Source of the DNA: Sulfitobacter delicatus
GTDB taxonomy: Bacteria; Pseudomonadota; Alphaproteobacteria; Rhodobacterales; Rhodobacteraceae
Length of the DNA: 53,618 nucleotides
Direction: 5' to 3'
Assembly (NCBI RefSeq): GCF_900102535.1
Contig: NZ_FNBP01000015.1
Span: 1-53,618, forward strand
Shown here in pieces: positions 1 through 7,775 of the stretch. Both the position numbers and the translations under genes were made by a program. The notes under the pieces were generated by a model, which was given only the letters and a program-made list of their open reading frames with translations, did no database searches and had not been told where the DNA came from. Positions within the stretch are counted from its first letter, which is position 1, and each line of letters begins with the position of its first letter.

Positions 1-355
1 CGATGGATGGCCCTGCCTTCGCGGCCTATGTGCAAAAGGTCCTGATCCCCGAGATCGCGCCAGGCACGGCAGTCGTTCTCGACAACCTCGCGACCCATCG
101 CAACAAAGAAGCCGCTGCGGCGCTCAAGGCTCATGGGTGCTGGTTCCTCTATCTGCCGCCATATTCACCAGATCTGAACCCGATTGAGTTGGCTTTCTCC
201 AAATTGAAGTCTCACCTCAGACGCATCAGTGCGCGATCATTCACCTCGGTGTTCGAAGCCCTTGGCGATATCTGCGCAATGTACTCCCCGCAGGAGTGTT
301 CAAACTACTTTCAGGCTGCCGGATATGCCTCAGGTTAAATTAGAAATGCTTTAGG
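1..355 (+). mobile_element. IS630-family insertion sequence, 3' end (left copy)
   Basis: This is the terminal part of an IS630-family element. It contains the end of the transposase gene and about 17 bases after its stop codon. Positions 50-355 are the reverse complement of 53313-53618 at the other end of the window, and the match stops after base 355, so the IS end is at about 353-355. The rest of the element lies outside the window. IS630 elements insert at TA dinucleotides; a TA occurs at 352-353, but the exact boundary cannot be fixed from one end. Confidence 0.85.
3..338 (+). CDS. IS630-family transposase, C-terminal part (partial at the 5' side)
   Basis: Last 111 residues of a DDE transposase that cuts and rejoins the ends of its own insertion sequence. 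The second catalytic Asp is visible in VVLDNLATHR and the catalytic Glu in PYSPDLNPIELAFSKLK, a signature of the IS630/Tc1-mariner superfamily. The reading frame is already open at the window edge, so the first in-frame ATG at position 3 is not the true start; the N-terminal helix-turn-helix and first Asp are missing. Many IS630 elements make this part as a second frame joined by frameshifting. An identical copy in inverted orientation ends the window. Confidence 0.88.
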   Translation: MDGPAFAAYVQKVLIPEIAPGTAVVLDNLATHRNKEAAAALKAHGCWFLYLPPYSPDLNPIELAFSKLKSHLRRISARSFTSVFEALGDICAMYSPQECSNYFQAAGYASG

Positions 356-482
356 TCTAGATCGCAAGACCTTGACCGTCAACAATTTTACACGGCAGCG
401 CCATATTTTCAGAAATACGAGGCAGGGATGTCGCACTTTTTTAGGGCGGCAGGATGGCCTAGATCGCTATGAAAATAACGCT

Positions 483-1421
483 CTAACTGGCCTGATAGAC
501 GAGGCGAATCGAAATGCGTCGATTCTCTGGTGCCATGGGGTCGACAGTATTGATCGGCTGTGTATCGGCCACACCAGAGACCCGCAGGAAGCGCGCGCCG
601 GAAATGCCAGCAGCCATCAGGGTACGGCGTGTGGCATTGGCGCGGTCGGCAGACAACTCCCAGTTGCTGTAGCCGGTGTTCGAGCCAAAGGCGGCTGCAT
701 CGGTGTGTCCCACGATCTCAACCGGCTGGTTCTGATCGGCGATGACATCGCCGATGGCCAGGAGCAACTCGCGCGTCTTGTCAGAGATTTCCGAACTGCC
801 CCGCTGGAACAAGGACCGCTCGTCTTGATCAAGCACCTGCACCGTGAGCGCCCCGCCCGACTTTTCCAGCCGCACATTGCGCGCCAGATCACTGAGTTCT
901 GCGTCCGAAGTGATACGCTCAGCGATATCCTCGGCCATGCGATCGATCTCGGCCTCACGGCGCTCTGCCTCTTCGGCAGCGGCCAGTGTGGCCGGATCCG
1001 CGGCTTCTTCTGTTTCGCCAAGTTCGGGGGCTTCGGCGTATTCAACCACCACCTGAGGCGGCTTGTCGCGCAAACGGCTGTCAAAGACCATCATCGGGTT
1101 GTCACGGCCAAAGCTCGGCTTTTTCACGTTGCCGGTATTGTCCACGGCGCCTGTCATGACCCCTGCGGCCATCAGCGGGCGCAGATCAGCCGCGGCGTCC
1201 GAAGAAGAGCCGCCATCCGAGACAGTCGGGGTAAAGTAATTCGCAAGCCCGCGCAGTTTTTCCTCGTCTGACGCGGCAAGGATCCACAGAAGCAAGAAAA
1301 ACGCCATCATCGCTGTCATGAAGTCGGCGTAGGCCACCTTCCAGCCGCCGCCGTGGTGGGCGTGACCACCCTCCGCGTCATAGCGCTTGATGATGATCAT
1401 CGCGTTCTTTTTGTCAGCCAT
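483..1421 (-). CDS. motB: Flagellar motor stator protein MotB
   Basis: 312-residue inner-membrane stator subunit that pairs with MotA to form the ion channel powering flagellar rotation and anchors the stator to peptidoglycan. One transmembrane helix (about residues 31-50) holds the ion-carrying Asp33 in YADFMTAMMAFF. That motif resembles H+-type MotB more than Na+-type PomB. The C-terminal third is an OmpA-like peptidoglycan-binding domain with VGHTDA, the NWELSADRA helix and the terminal NRRISI stretch. The ATG has a clear GGAGG eight bases upstream. It lies 42 bp downstream of mucR on the same strand, so the two are probably co-transcribed. motA is 1.9 kb away on the other strand, unlike the usual adjacent motAB pair. 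Downstream there is only about 130 bp before the IS end. Confidence 0.95.
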   Translation of the reverse strand: MADKKNAMIIIKRYDAEGGHAHHGGGWKVAYADFMTAMMAFFLLLWILAASDEEKLRGLANYFTPTVSDGGSSSDAAADLRPLMAAGVMTGAVDNTGNVKKPSFGRDNPMMVFDSRLRDKPPQVVVEYAEAPELGETEEAADPATLAAAEEAERREAEIDRMAEDIAERITSDAELSDLARNVRLEKSGGALTVQVLDQDERSLFQRGSSEISDKTRELLLAIGDVIADQNQPVEIVGHTDAAAFGSNTGYSNWELSADRANATRRTLMAAGISGARFLRVSGVADTQPINTVDPMAPENRRISIRLVYQAS

Positions 1422-1463
1422 TACAGGGCCTCCCGGCGTGTCGCGATCGGGCGCAGGCCCGGA

Positions 1464-1922
1464 TCAGGAAAGCTCTGCGTTGCGGTCCGACTTGTCACGA
1501 GCGTATTTGCCCAGACCGGCCCGTTTCGCGTATTCCGCTTTGCGCTTGGAATAGCTTGGCGCGACCAGCGGTGTATCGGCGGGGAGGTTGAACATGGCGC
1601 GGTATTCCGCCTCGGTCAGACCGTGTTCCGCCCCGATGTGACGCTTGAGCATTTTGAACCCCTTGCCGCAGCACAGGCAAAAGATCGTGTCTTCGGTCAT
1701 GGTCTGCTCAACCGCCGCAGCAGGGATCGCCTGCGCCTTGGGGGCGACAGTCATGCCGGGAATGGCGGTTTCCGTTTGCAGCGATGAACCAGGCGTGGCG
1801 CGCAAGCGGTCGACCAATGTTAGGATATCGTCAATGCTGACGTCGCTGCGGCTGGCGAAGCCCGAAACGATGGTCGCAATTGCGGTGTCGCTCAGGTTCT
1901 GCTTGTGGGTGACATTAGGCAT
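1464..1922 (-). CDS. mucR: MucR/Ros-family zinc-finger transcriptional regulator
   Basis: 152-residue regulator of the Ros/MucR family. It carries the prokaryotic Cys2His2 finger: Cys82, Cys85, His95 and His100 in CLCCGKGFKMLKRHIGAEH, followed by LTEAEYRAMFNLP and a basic tail (SKRKAEYAKRAGLGKYAR), all typical of the family. In alphaproteobacteria MucR/Ros proteins bind AT-rich DNA as silencers and control exopolysaccharide, motility and cell-cycle genes. This is family knowledge; no target is shown here. The ATG is preceded by AAGGAAG. The 187 bp upstream are AT-rich compared with the genes around them, which suits an autoregulated MucR promoter. Its position just before motB makes control of motility a natural inference. 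Confidence 0.93.
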   Translation of the reverse strand: MPNVTHKQNLSDTAIATIVSGFASRSDVSIDDILTLVDRLRATPGSSLQTETAIPGMTVAPKAQAIPAAAVEQTMTEDTIFCLCCGKGFKMLKRHIGAEHGLTEAEYRAMFNLPADTPLVAPSYSKRKAEYAKRAGLGKYARDKSDRNAELS

Positions 1923-2109
1923 GAAGAAACTTCCTTCGTTAAGTTAATCTTGCCTTCTGCAAGGTCCACAAAAGCCCAGTCGAGGGCTTCAAACTTAGTG
2001 CGGCAAAGATAGACTATTCTTTGCCATTTATTCTTATCACGATTCGAACTGTATTTGGAAGTCACGCAAGCATTGGCAAGCACTTTTCCGCCATATTGTT
2101 GAAACCGTG

Positions 2110-3225
2110 TCATGGTTGCATTTGCGCGACGGTCTCGAAAACCGCCGGCGTTGCTGTCGCGCGCGGGGCGGGATCATTGCCCGTCGTCTGCGCGATAATC
2201 GTGCTGAAAAGCCCGGTTACACCCAAGCCCGCGACTGCGATGAGCGGGATGTGTAGGCTCTTCCACAGGCTTTTGCGCGGCGCGACGGGCTGCGGCGCGA
2301 GTGCGGAGGGGTCGAGCAGTTCAGGCTCTGGCTGCTCGGGCACCTCAATCGGCGCGCCAAATTCGACAAAGATACCACGCGGCATAACCGCCACTTTGAC
2401 TTCGCGACGCTGACAGCTGTCACTGAAACCTGCCGGGAAAAGCTCTGCAGGGATGTCGATGACCATGTCATCCTTGGGCCGCCAGTCAGACGCGAGCGTG
2501 TCGCGCGGGATGTAGACAGAGGCGAAATCATCGCGGAAGGCGATGTCCCGCGCCAATGTCGGGACCATAGGAAGCGGCTGATCCGGGTCGCTGGCGATAC
2601 GCATCCGCCCGCCGGTTAGCCACATCTCAAGACTTACGTAGAAGCATTCACCCGACTTCACCTCGGTAGAGGGCACATAGCCTTCTGGCGGGCCGGAACG
2701 CAGCTTGCGGCGCTTGCGGCCATTGCGAGAACCCAAGGGGAAGATCTTGTCGGTCGTCACGCGGGCACCCTGCCCCTCGTCAAACTCAAAGCGCGGGCGC
2801 ATCAGCTCGTCGAAGTCGAGCCCTTCTTCGCGCGCGAAGTTGTAGTTGATAAGGTAGTCGGCTGCGGTCTCTTCGAGCGTCTTACTGTCTTGGATCGCTT
2901 TCAGCAGCGCGTTCTCCTCAGAGAACAGCAGGCGCCGAGTCGGGTGCCCTTCAACCTCGGGGCTTACCGCGAAGCTACCTACCGGGCGGTCAAGGATATC
3001 GGCCACCCGGTCAAAGACCGCATGTTCCTCGTCATTATGAAAGACAACGAACTCGCAAAGCCCGGCCGCATCCATACAGAGCAGCAGACGCATCCCCTCG
3101 GGCCAGCCCCGCACAAGCTGTGTCAGCTCGGCTGGATCGACGAAATAGGCGAAGGCATCAGGCTCCTGCGGACCCTGTGCTCCCTCGCTCAACTCTTCTT
3201 TGACAGAAAAACCACTATTCATCAT
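2110..3225 (-). CDS. Unrecognised membrane-anchored protein in the flagellar motor locus
   Basis: 371 residues. I do not recognise a named domain. The N-terminal 130 residues are acidic. A basic patch (RNGRKRRKLR) lies near residues 167-176. Residues about 180-300 look like a beta-rich domain (SGECFYVSLEMWLTGGRMRI, then FVEFGAP). After a Pro/Glu-rich stretch there is one hydrophobic helix at about 325-346, then a 25-residue tail. No N-terminal signal peptide is visible, so it is probably held in the inner membrane by its C-terminal helix with the bulk in the cytoplasm. It is divergent from motA, with only about 75-95 bp between the starts, and upstream of mucR-motB. That setting suggests a flagellum-related job, but this is inference. 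AGGAA lies upstream of the paired ATG codons. Confidence 0.8.
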   Translation of the reverse strand: MMNSGFSVKEELSEGAQGPQEPDAFAYFVDPAELTQLVRGWPEGMRLLLCMDAAGLCEFVVFHNDEEHAVFDRVADILDRPVGSFAVSPEVEGHPTRRLLFSEENALLKAIQDSKTLEETAADYLINYNFAREEGLDFDELMRPRFEFDEGQGARVTTDKIFPLGSRNGRKRRKLRSGPPEGYVPSTEVKSGECFYVSLEMWLTGGRMRIASDPDQPLPMVPTLARDIAFRDDFASVYIPRDTLASDWRPKDDMVIDIPAELFPAGFSDSCQRREVKVAVMPRGIFVEFGAPIEVPEQPEPELLDPSALAPQPVAPRKSLWKSLHIPLIAVAGLGVTGLFSTIIAQTTGNDPAPRATATPAVFETVAQMQP

Positions 3226-3318
3226 GAAAACCCAAGTTCTTTCCTACATAATACTTGTCTAAACGCGATTACTCAAGGATAAAGTAAGAATAGTTTTGTT
3301 TTGGAGGCGTGTGCATCA

Positions 3319-4185
3319 ATGACACTCTTGCTTGGTCTTGTAATGGTCTTTGGGCTGGTCTTTGGCGGCTTTATGCTGTCAGGCGGGAATATGGATATCG
3401 TTCTGCATGCCTTGCCTTATGAAGGCATGATGATCGGCGGCGCCTCCCTCGGCGCCTTCGTGATTGCGAACTCGTTCACTGTGGTAAAATCGTCACTTGG
3501 TGGGGTGATGCGGGTCATCAAAGGGCCGCGCTGGAAAGCGGCGGACTACAATGACATGCTCGATCTGATGTTCGAACTGGCCCGCCTGTACAAGACCAAG
3601 GGCATCGTGGCGATGGACGAGCATATCGAGAATCCCGAGAGCAGCGCGATCTTCCAGCGCTACCCAAAGCTGATGAAGGACCACTTCATCACCGATCTGA
3701 TTTCGGACAGTTTCCGCATGATGTCGATGCAGTTTGACGACCGCTTCCAGATGGAAGACGTCATCAACCGCAAGATTAAAAAGCACCACCATGAATCGCT
3801 GGTCTCGGCCAGCGCGATCCAGAGCATGGCCGACGGCCTGCCCGCGATCGGCATCGTTGCGGCGGTTCTGGGTGTGATCAAGACGATGTCCTCGATCGAC
3901 AAGCCGCCAGAGATCCTCGGTGCCATGATCGGCGGCGCTCTGGTTGGTACATTCCTCGGCGTGTTCTTGGCCTATTGCATGGTGCAGCCCATTGCCGGAC
4001 GCCTGGAACAGATCGAAGAAGAAGACGGCGCGATCTATACGGTCATCCGTGACGTGATCGTTGCCATCGTGGCGGGCCACCCGCCGAGCATCTGCATCGA
4101 GCTTGGCCGCGGCAACATCCCAACGACCAAACAGCCAAACTTCTCTTCCGTCGAAGCATCGCAGCGCGAACTTCCGGCGGTATGA
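3319..4185 (+). CDS. motA: Flagellar motor stator protein MotA
   Basis: 288-residue inner-membrane stator subunit with four transmembrane helices: two near the N-terminus (MTLLLGLVMVFGLVFGGFM and the segment around YEGMMIGGASLGAFVIANSF) and two near residues 170-220 (GLPAIGIVAAVLGVIKTMSS and MIGGALVGTFLGVFLAYCM). A large charged cytoplasmic loop between them would contact the rotor protein FliG. The frame opens at a TTG at 3301, but a GGAGG at 3303-3307 fits the ATG at 3319 (11 bases), so I chose 3319. The stop overlaps the next start (ATGA). It is divergent from the 371-residue gene, sharing a short promoter region, and its partner motB is on the opposite strand. Confidence 0.95.
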   Translation: MTLLLGLVMVFGLVFGGFMLSGGNMDIVLHALPYEGMMIGGASLGAFVIANSFTVVKSSLGGVMRVIKGPRWKAADYNDMLDLMFELARLYKTKGIVAMDEHIENPESSAIFQRYPKLMKDHFITDLISDSFRMMSMQFDDRFQMEDVINRKIKKHHHESLVSASAIQSMADGLPAIGIVAAVLGVIKTMSSIDKPPEILGAMIGGALVGTFLGVFLAYCMVQPIAGRLEQIEEEDGAIYTVIRDVIVAIVAGHPPSICIELGRGNIPTTKQPNFSSVEASQRELPAV

Positions 4186-4436
4186 TGCTCCGGCACCTCA
4201 CTATAGCACTGCTGCTGGCCCTCCTTGCAGGGCCAGCTTCTGCGGCGGCAGCGGCGAAAGAGAAGGACGAGGCCAAAGAGGAAGAGCCTACCGAGCCTGC
4301 CCTGCCCGCCTCTATGCGTCAGCACGGCGTGATCGGCCATGTCCCCCCGATGGAAGGTCTGCCGCTGATCGACCCCGAAATACTCGCCCGGATGCGCGAA
4401 CGGCTCATCGTCCTTTCGCAGGGCGCGGGCAAGTGA
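4182..4436 (+). CDS. Small secreted or lipid-free periplasmic protein of the flagellar locus
   Basis: 84 residues with an N-terminal signal peptide (LTIALLLALLAGPASAAAAA), then a Lys/Glu-rich linker and a conserved-looking end (HGVIGHVPPMEGLPLIDPEILARMRERL). No family recognised. Its ATG overlaps the motA stop as ATGA, and its own stop overlaps the next gene's GTG, so it is translationally coupled to both. The predicted periplasmic location and its place directly after motA suggest a role in stator or basal-body assembly. That is inference from context only. Confidence 0.72.
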   Translation: MMLRHLTIALLLALLAGPASAAAAAKEKDEAKEEEPTEPALPASMRQHGVIGHVPPMEGLPLIDPEILARMRERLIVLSQGAGK

Positions 4437-4858
4437 AGCCGAAACGCGGAGACGGTCTTGCGGTGCTGTCGCGCCTCAAACGCTACGAGATGGAGAATGT
4501 GGCGCTTGAGATGGTCGAAGTGAACCGCGCTCTTTCCGAGATCGAAAACGAGCGCCATCGGCTGATGGAACAGCTGAACGACCGCGGCGATCCTGATGCC
4601 GTGGAGGCGACGCGCGTTGTCTCGGCCTTTATCCGAAACGTGTCCGAGACAATCCATGGCAAGGAAGCCGAGGCGGAGCGTTTGCGCGCGGATAGTGCGG
4701 GCATCCACGACAAGCTGAACAGCCTATTTGCAGATGCCAAACGCATCGACCTGATCCGCCGCCGCCGCGCCGAGGCCCGGCAGTTGGCGCTGCAAGAGGC
4801 CGAAACCGCCGCTCAGGCCGAAGGTTTCCTGTCGATCTGGATGGAAGACCGCAGCTAG
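4433..4858 (+). CDS. FliJ-like coiled-coil protein, probable flagellar export or assembly factor
   Basis: 141 residues, almost wholly helical and charged, with heptad-like spacing (LSRLKRYEMENVALEMVEVN, then IENERHRLMEQLN and AEAERLRADSAGIHDKLN). Size and composition resemble FliJ, the cytoplasmic coiled-coil stalk of the flagellar export ATPase, but the identity is not certain. The open frame runs far upstream (from 4061) through motA, so the start matters. I chose GTG at 4433 because it overlaps the stop of the preceding small gene (GTGA) and gives a normal FliJ length; an internal ATG at 4490 is the alternative. It ends 16 bp from the convergent MYG1-family gene. Confidence 0.68.
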   Translation: MKPKRGDGLAVLSRLKRYEMENVALEMVEVNRALSEIENERHRLMEQLNDRGDPDAVEATRVVSAFIRNVSETIHGKEAEAERLRADSAGIHDKLNSLFADAKRIDLIRRRRAEARQLALQEAETAAQAEGFLSIWMEDRS

Positions 4859-4874
4859 CGCGTCTCCCCGCCGC

Positions 4875-5792
4875 TTACTCAGCTTCGGCCACAGCAATTT
4901 CCGCCATGCGCAGAATCGCTTCGCGTGTCTGCGCCACGGCGATGAACCGCGCGTTGTGGCAAAAGACTGCGCCCGGCACGCCGCTGGCCTCTTCGAGCGC
5001 CGCGTCATTCAGTCCGGCCCATGCCTCGGGGAGATCGGCGCGGGCTTCAAAGCTGTCACCGCTTTTGCGAATCGTGGTCAGCGCCCAGTCGGTCCCGCGC
5101 GGGTGCACGACAAAGAGCAGCTGATCGGCGCCGGCCTTCTCAACCGCCGAGCGGAAGGGCATGCCCTGCGGCAATTCCAAAACGCGCCCCGCACCTGCCG
5201 CCTCAATCGCCTGCATGACCATCGCTTCGGCACGGCGCTTGGCGGCTTTGCCCCGAACCGCCGCTTCAACAAAGGCCCGCGCGACGGGCAGTGCTGCCAT
5301 GAAGGCTTGGTCGTCGGCCTCGGGGTCGCGGGCGTCAAAGGCAGGCTTTAACGACTCCAGCAGCACAGGCAGGGTCATCCCCGCGAGCGGTCCCGCGACA
5401 GATGGTTCCAGCGCGCCATTGTCGAGCAAGTCGATGGGCAGCACGAAGCCCGCATCGATGCTGCGGTGAATGTCTTCCACGTCGGCTTCTGGCACCTCCA
5501 GAGCACGGAGGTAGTCCAACCCGTAGTGCCGCCAGATCAACCCGAAGGAGCTATAGGGCTGGCCATCTTCACGCAGCGGGTTGGGGCGCTGGTGGTGGTC
5601 AAAAATCCCTGCGTCGGCGTCATAGTCGCGACCCACGTCATAGATGATCTTGCCCGCGCCGGGCGCGATCACATCGGCATCGCGCGAGCGTACAAGTGTC
5701 GCATCGGGGTAAAGCTGCGTTAGGATCACGGAAGACAGCAACTCATCCGCATGGAAACCGCCGGAATGGGTGACGAGATGGGTAACGCTCAT
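4875..5792 (-). CDS. MYG1-family (DHH-like) metal-dependent hydrolase
   Basis: 305-residue protein of the MYG1/UPF0160 family, related to DHH phosphoesterases; the eukaryotic MYG1 member is an exonuclease. Visible metal-binding motifs are THSGGFHADELLSSV at the N-terminus, RSRDADVI, YDVGRDYDADAGIFDHHQ and later HRSIDAGFVLPID. The C-terminal half carries LFVVHPRGTDWALTTI and VFCHNARFIAV. The open frame extends upstream to 6221, but the family N-terminus MSVTHLVTHSGG begins at 5792, with GGAG eight bases before the ATG. It is transcribed alone, divergent from the amine oxidoreductase. Role in this bacterium: possibly nucleic-acid turnover; not shown by the sequence. Confidence 0.92.
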   Translation of the reverse strand: MSVTHLVTHSGGFHADELLSSVILTQLYPDATLVRSRDADVIAPGAGKIIYDVGRDYDADAGIFDHHQRPNPLREDGQPYSSFGLIWRHYGLDYLRALEVPEADVEDIHRSIDAGFVLPIDLLDNGALEPSVAGPLAGMTLPVLLESLKPAFDARDPEADDQAFMAALPVARAFVEAAVRGKAAKRRAEAMVMQAIEAAGAGRVLELPQGMPFRSAVEKAGADQLLFVVHPRGTDWALTTIRKSGDSFEARADLPEAWAGLNDAALEEASGVPGAVFCHNARFIAVAQTREAILRMAEIAVAEAE

Positions 5793-5952
5793 TGGGCGGG
5801 CTCCAATTGGGGCTAAGGTGGCGGGCAAGGATAAAACGATGGCAATAGGGGCAGTTACTGTAGTCCGGACCCAAGTTACAAGAGTTGCGGCCCTGCTATC
5901 GCCCTCAGATCGCACAGCAGTTGATTGACAGGCCCGCGCCGGGTGATATGTA

Positions 5953-5964
5953 ATTTGATCAAAT
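5953..5964. promoter_or_regulatory. 12-bp palindrome, candidate operator
   Basis: ATTTGATCAAAT is a perfect 12-bp palindrome in the 236-bp divergent region between the MYG1-family gene and the FAD oxidoreductase, about 65 bp before the latter's ATG. Symmetric AT-flanked sites of this sort are often bound by dimeric helix-turn-helix repressors. No regulator gene is adjacent, so the assignment is only a candidate. Confidence 0.3.
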
Positions 5965-6028
5965 CCAATCGCAGCACCCCCATGTGACCGCGGCGGCCTT
6001 ACCCCACGAACGAACCGGAGAGCACCCG

Positions 6029-7339
6029 ATGTCTCGGCACAGCCACCCCTACGCCGGCGACGGCAGCCATACCACGAGCTACTACGCAGCCTCGGCCAAC
6101 CCCGCCCCCGAACGTCCTGCGCTGCAGGGGGATCAAGAGATCGACATCTGCATCGTCGGCGCGGGCTACAGCGGGTTGTCCACGGGCCTGCATCTGGCTG
6201 AAAAGGGCTATAAGGTCGCAATCATCGAAGGCGCGCGTGTCGGCTGGGGGGCCTCTGGGCGCAACGGCGGGCAGATCGTCAACGGGCTGAACGCTAGCCT
6301 GCAAACGATCAAACGGCGTTACGGGCAAGACACGGCGACTTTTGTGGCGGGTCTGGTGCAAGAGGGCGGCGAGATCATTCGCGAACGGGTCCGCACCTAT
6401 GACATCAAATGCGACCTCAAGGAAAAGAACATCTTCACCGGTCTGACCACCGCGCATATGCGCGAATTGGAAGACCGGATGAAGCTCTGGGAAAGCTACG
6501 GCATCAAGAACCAAGAGATGCTGGACAAGGGCCAGTTGCGCGCGCATGTGAACTCCGACCTCTATGAGGGCGGGCTGATCGACCACTCCGGCGGCCATAT
6601 GCACCCGCTGAACCTTGCGCTTGGCGAAGCGGCGGCATTCGAGAAAAACGGCGGCACGATCTATGAGGTGTCACCGGTGATCGATGTAGACCACAGCGCC
6701 ACGCGGCCCGTGGTCCGGACAAAGAACGGGTCGATGACCTGCAAAACACTGGTTCTATGCGGCAACGCCTATCTCGGCCATGTGGTGCCGGAACTTGCGC
6801 CGCGTGTCATGCCGGTCTCCACGCAGGTGATGGCGACGGAGCCGTTGGGCGAAGACCTAGCCCAGGAACTGCTGCCCACAGACGCCTGCGTCGAAGACAT
6901 TCGCTACATCCTCGACTACTACCGCCTGTCGGGCGACAAACGCATGCTCTTTGGCGGCGGCACAGTCTATGGCGGGGCCGATCCGCGCGACATCGAAGCC
7001 AAACTGCGGCGCAATATGGACAAGGTCTTTCCAAAGCTGAAAGACGTTAAGATCGACTATGCTTGGAGCGGCAATTTTGCCCTGTCCTTCAGCCGCGTGC
7101 CGCAGATGGGCCGGATTGGCGACAACACCTATTTTGCCCATGGATACAGTGGCCATGGCGTGACCGGCTCGCATACCTTTGGGCGTATCCTGTCCGAGGC
7201 GATTGACGGTGACCTCACCCGCTTCGACGTTTTTGCCAATGTGCCGTGGTACCCTTTCCCCGGTGGTCGCATGCTGCGTGTGCCCTATTCCGTTATTGGT
7301 TCATGGTGGTACGGGCTGCGCGACCGGCTTGGGGTGTAG
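6029..7339 (+). CDS. FAD-dependent oxidoreductase, PuuB-like (gamma-glutamylputrescine oxidase family)
   Basis: 436-residue DAO-family flavoprotein. The dinucleotide-binding fold is at about residues 37-65 (DICIVGAGYSGLSTGLHLAE), followed by the family motif GASGRNGGQIVNGLN. Near the C-terminus are PQMGRIGDNTYFAHGYSGHG and the FGRILSEAI helix typical of amine oxidases related to PuuB, which oxidise gamma-glutamyl-putrescine or similar amines with oxygen. The true substrate cannot be read from the sequence. ATG at 6029 has CCGGAG eight bases upstream; an in-frame ATG at 5984 lacks a site. No puuA, puuC or puuD lies nearby, although a broken polyamine-type transporter is 28 kb downstream. Confidence 0.88.
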   Translation: MSRHSHPYAGDGSHTTSYYAASANPAPERPALQGDQEIDICIVGAGYSGLSTGLHLAEKGYKVAIIEGARVGWGASGRNGGQIVNGLNASLQTIKRRYGQDTATFVAGLVQEGGEIIRERVRTYDIKCDLKEKNIFTGLTTAHMRELEDRMKLWESYGIKNQEMLDKGQLRAHVNSDLYEGGLIDHSGGHMHPLNLALGEAAAFEKNGGTIYEVSPVIDVDHSATRPVVRTKNGSMTCKTLVLCGNAYLGHVVPELAPRVMPVSTQVMATEPLGEDLAQELLPTDACVEDIRYILDYYRLSGDKRMLFGGGTVYGGADPRDIEAKLRRNMDKVFPKLKDVKIDYAWSGNFALSFSRVPQMGRIGDNTYFAHGYSGHGVTGSHTFGRILSEAIDGDLTRFDVFANVPWYPFPGGRMLRVPYSVIGSWWYGLRDRLGV

Positions 7340-7356
7340 GATCAGGGGCGCCGGGT

Positions 7357-7737
7357 TCAGGCGCCCTTTTCCATCTCGGCAAAGGTCTGTTTGGCGAGCT
7401 TGATCGCATGGTTCGCCTTGGGCACGCCCGCGTAGATCGCCACATGCAGGAAGGCTTGAATGATGTCGTCCTTGCTCGCGCCTGTATTGGCGGTGGCGCG
7501 GATGTGCATGGGGATTTCTTCAAAATTGCCCGTTGCCGCGAGGAGCGCCAGCGTGAGCATAGAGCGCTCCCGGTGGGTGATTGTGTCGTCCGACCAGACG
7601 GTGCCCCAAGCTCCTTCGGTGATCAGCGTCTGAAACGGCGCGTCGAAATCGGACTTGGCGGCCTCCGCCCGGTCGACATGGGCGTCGCCCAGCACCGCGC
7701 GGCGGGTGGCCATGCCTTTGCTCATACGGTCGGTCAT
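7357..7737 (-). CDS. pcaC: 4-carboxymuconolactone decarboxylase (PcaC)
   Basis: 126-residue cytoplasmic enzyme that decarboxylates 4-carboxymuconolactone to beta-ketoadipate enol-lactone in the protocatechuate branch of the beta-ketoadipate pathway. The family signature is seen in RRAVLGDAHVDRAEA, WSDDTITHRERSMLTLALLA and HIRATANTGASKDDIIQAFL; length is normal for stand-alone PcaC. It follows pobA by 38 bp with a good AGGAG site, so the two form an operon. The other pca genes (pcaHG, pcaB, pcaD, pcaQ) are not in the window. It converges with the FAD oxidoreductase gene, 17 bp away. Confidence 0.93.
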   Translation of the reverse strand: MTDRMSKGMATRRAVLGDAHVDRAEAAKSDFDAPFQTLITEGAWGTVWSDDTITHRERSMLTLALLAATGNFEEIPMHIRATANTGASKDDIIQAFLHVAIYAGVPKANHAIKLAKQTFAEMEKGA

Positions 7738-7775
7738 CTGTGGTGCTCCTTTTGCTGCGGAGCCGCGCTACGATT

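Noticed and set aside
372..1271. Long open frame on the plus strand opposite motB
   Set aside because: It is the antisense shadow of motB, whose protein is clearly recognised. Long opposite-strand frames are expected in GC-rich codon use.
1892..2113. 73-residue minus-strand frame whose ATG overlaps the stop of the 371-residue gene
   Set aside because: The ATGA overlap is tempting, but the frame runs through the AT-rich mucR promoter and into the mucR start, and its composition does not look coding. I could not exclude it fully.
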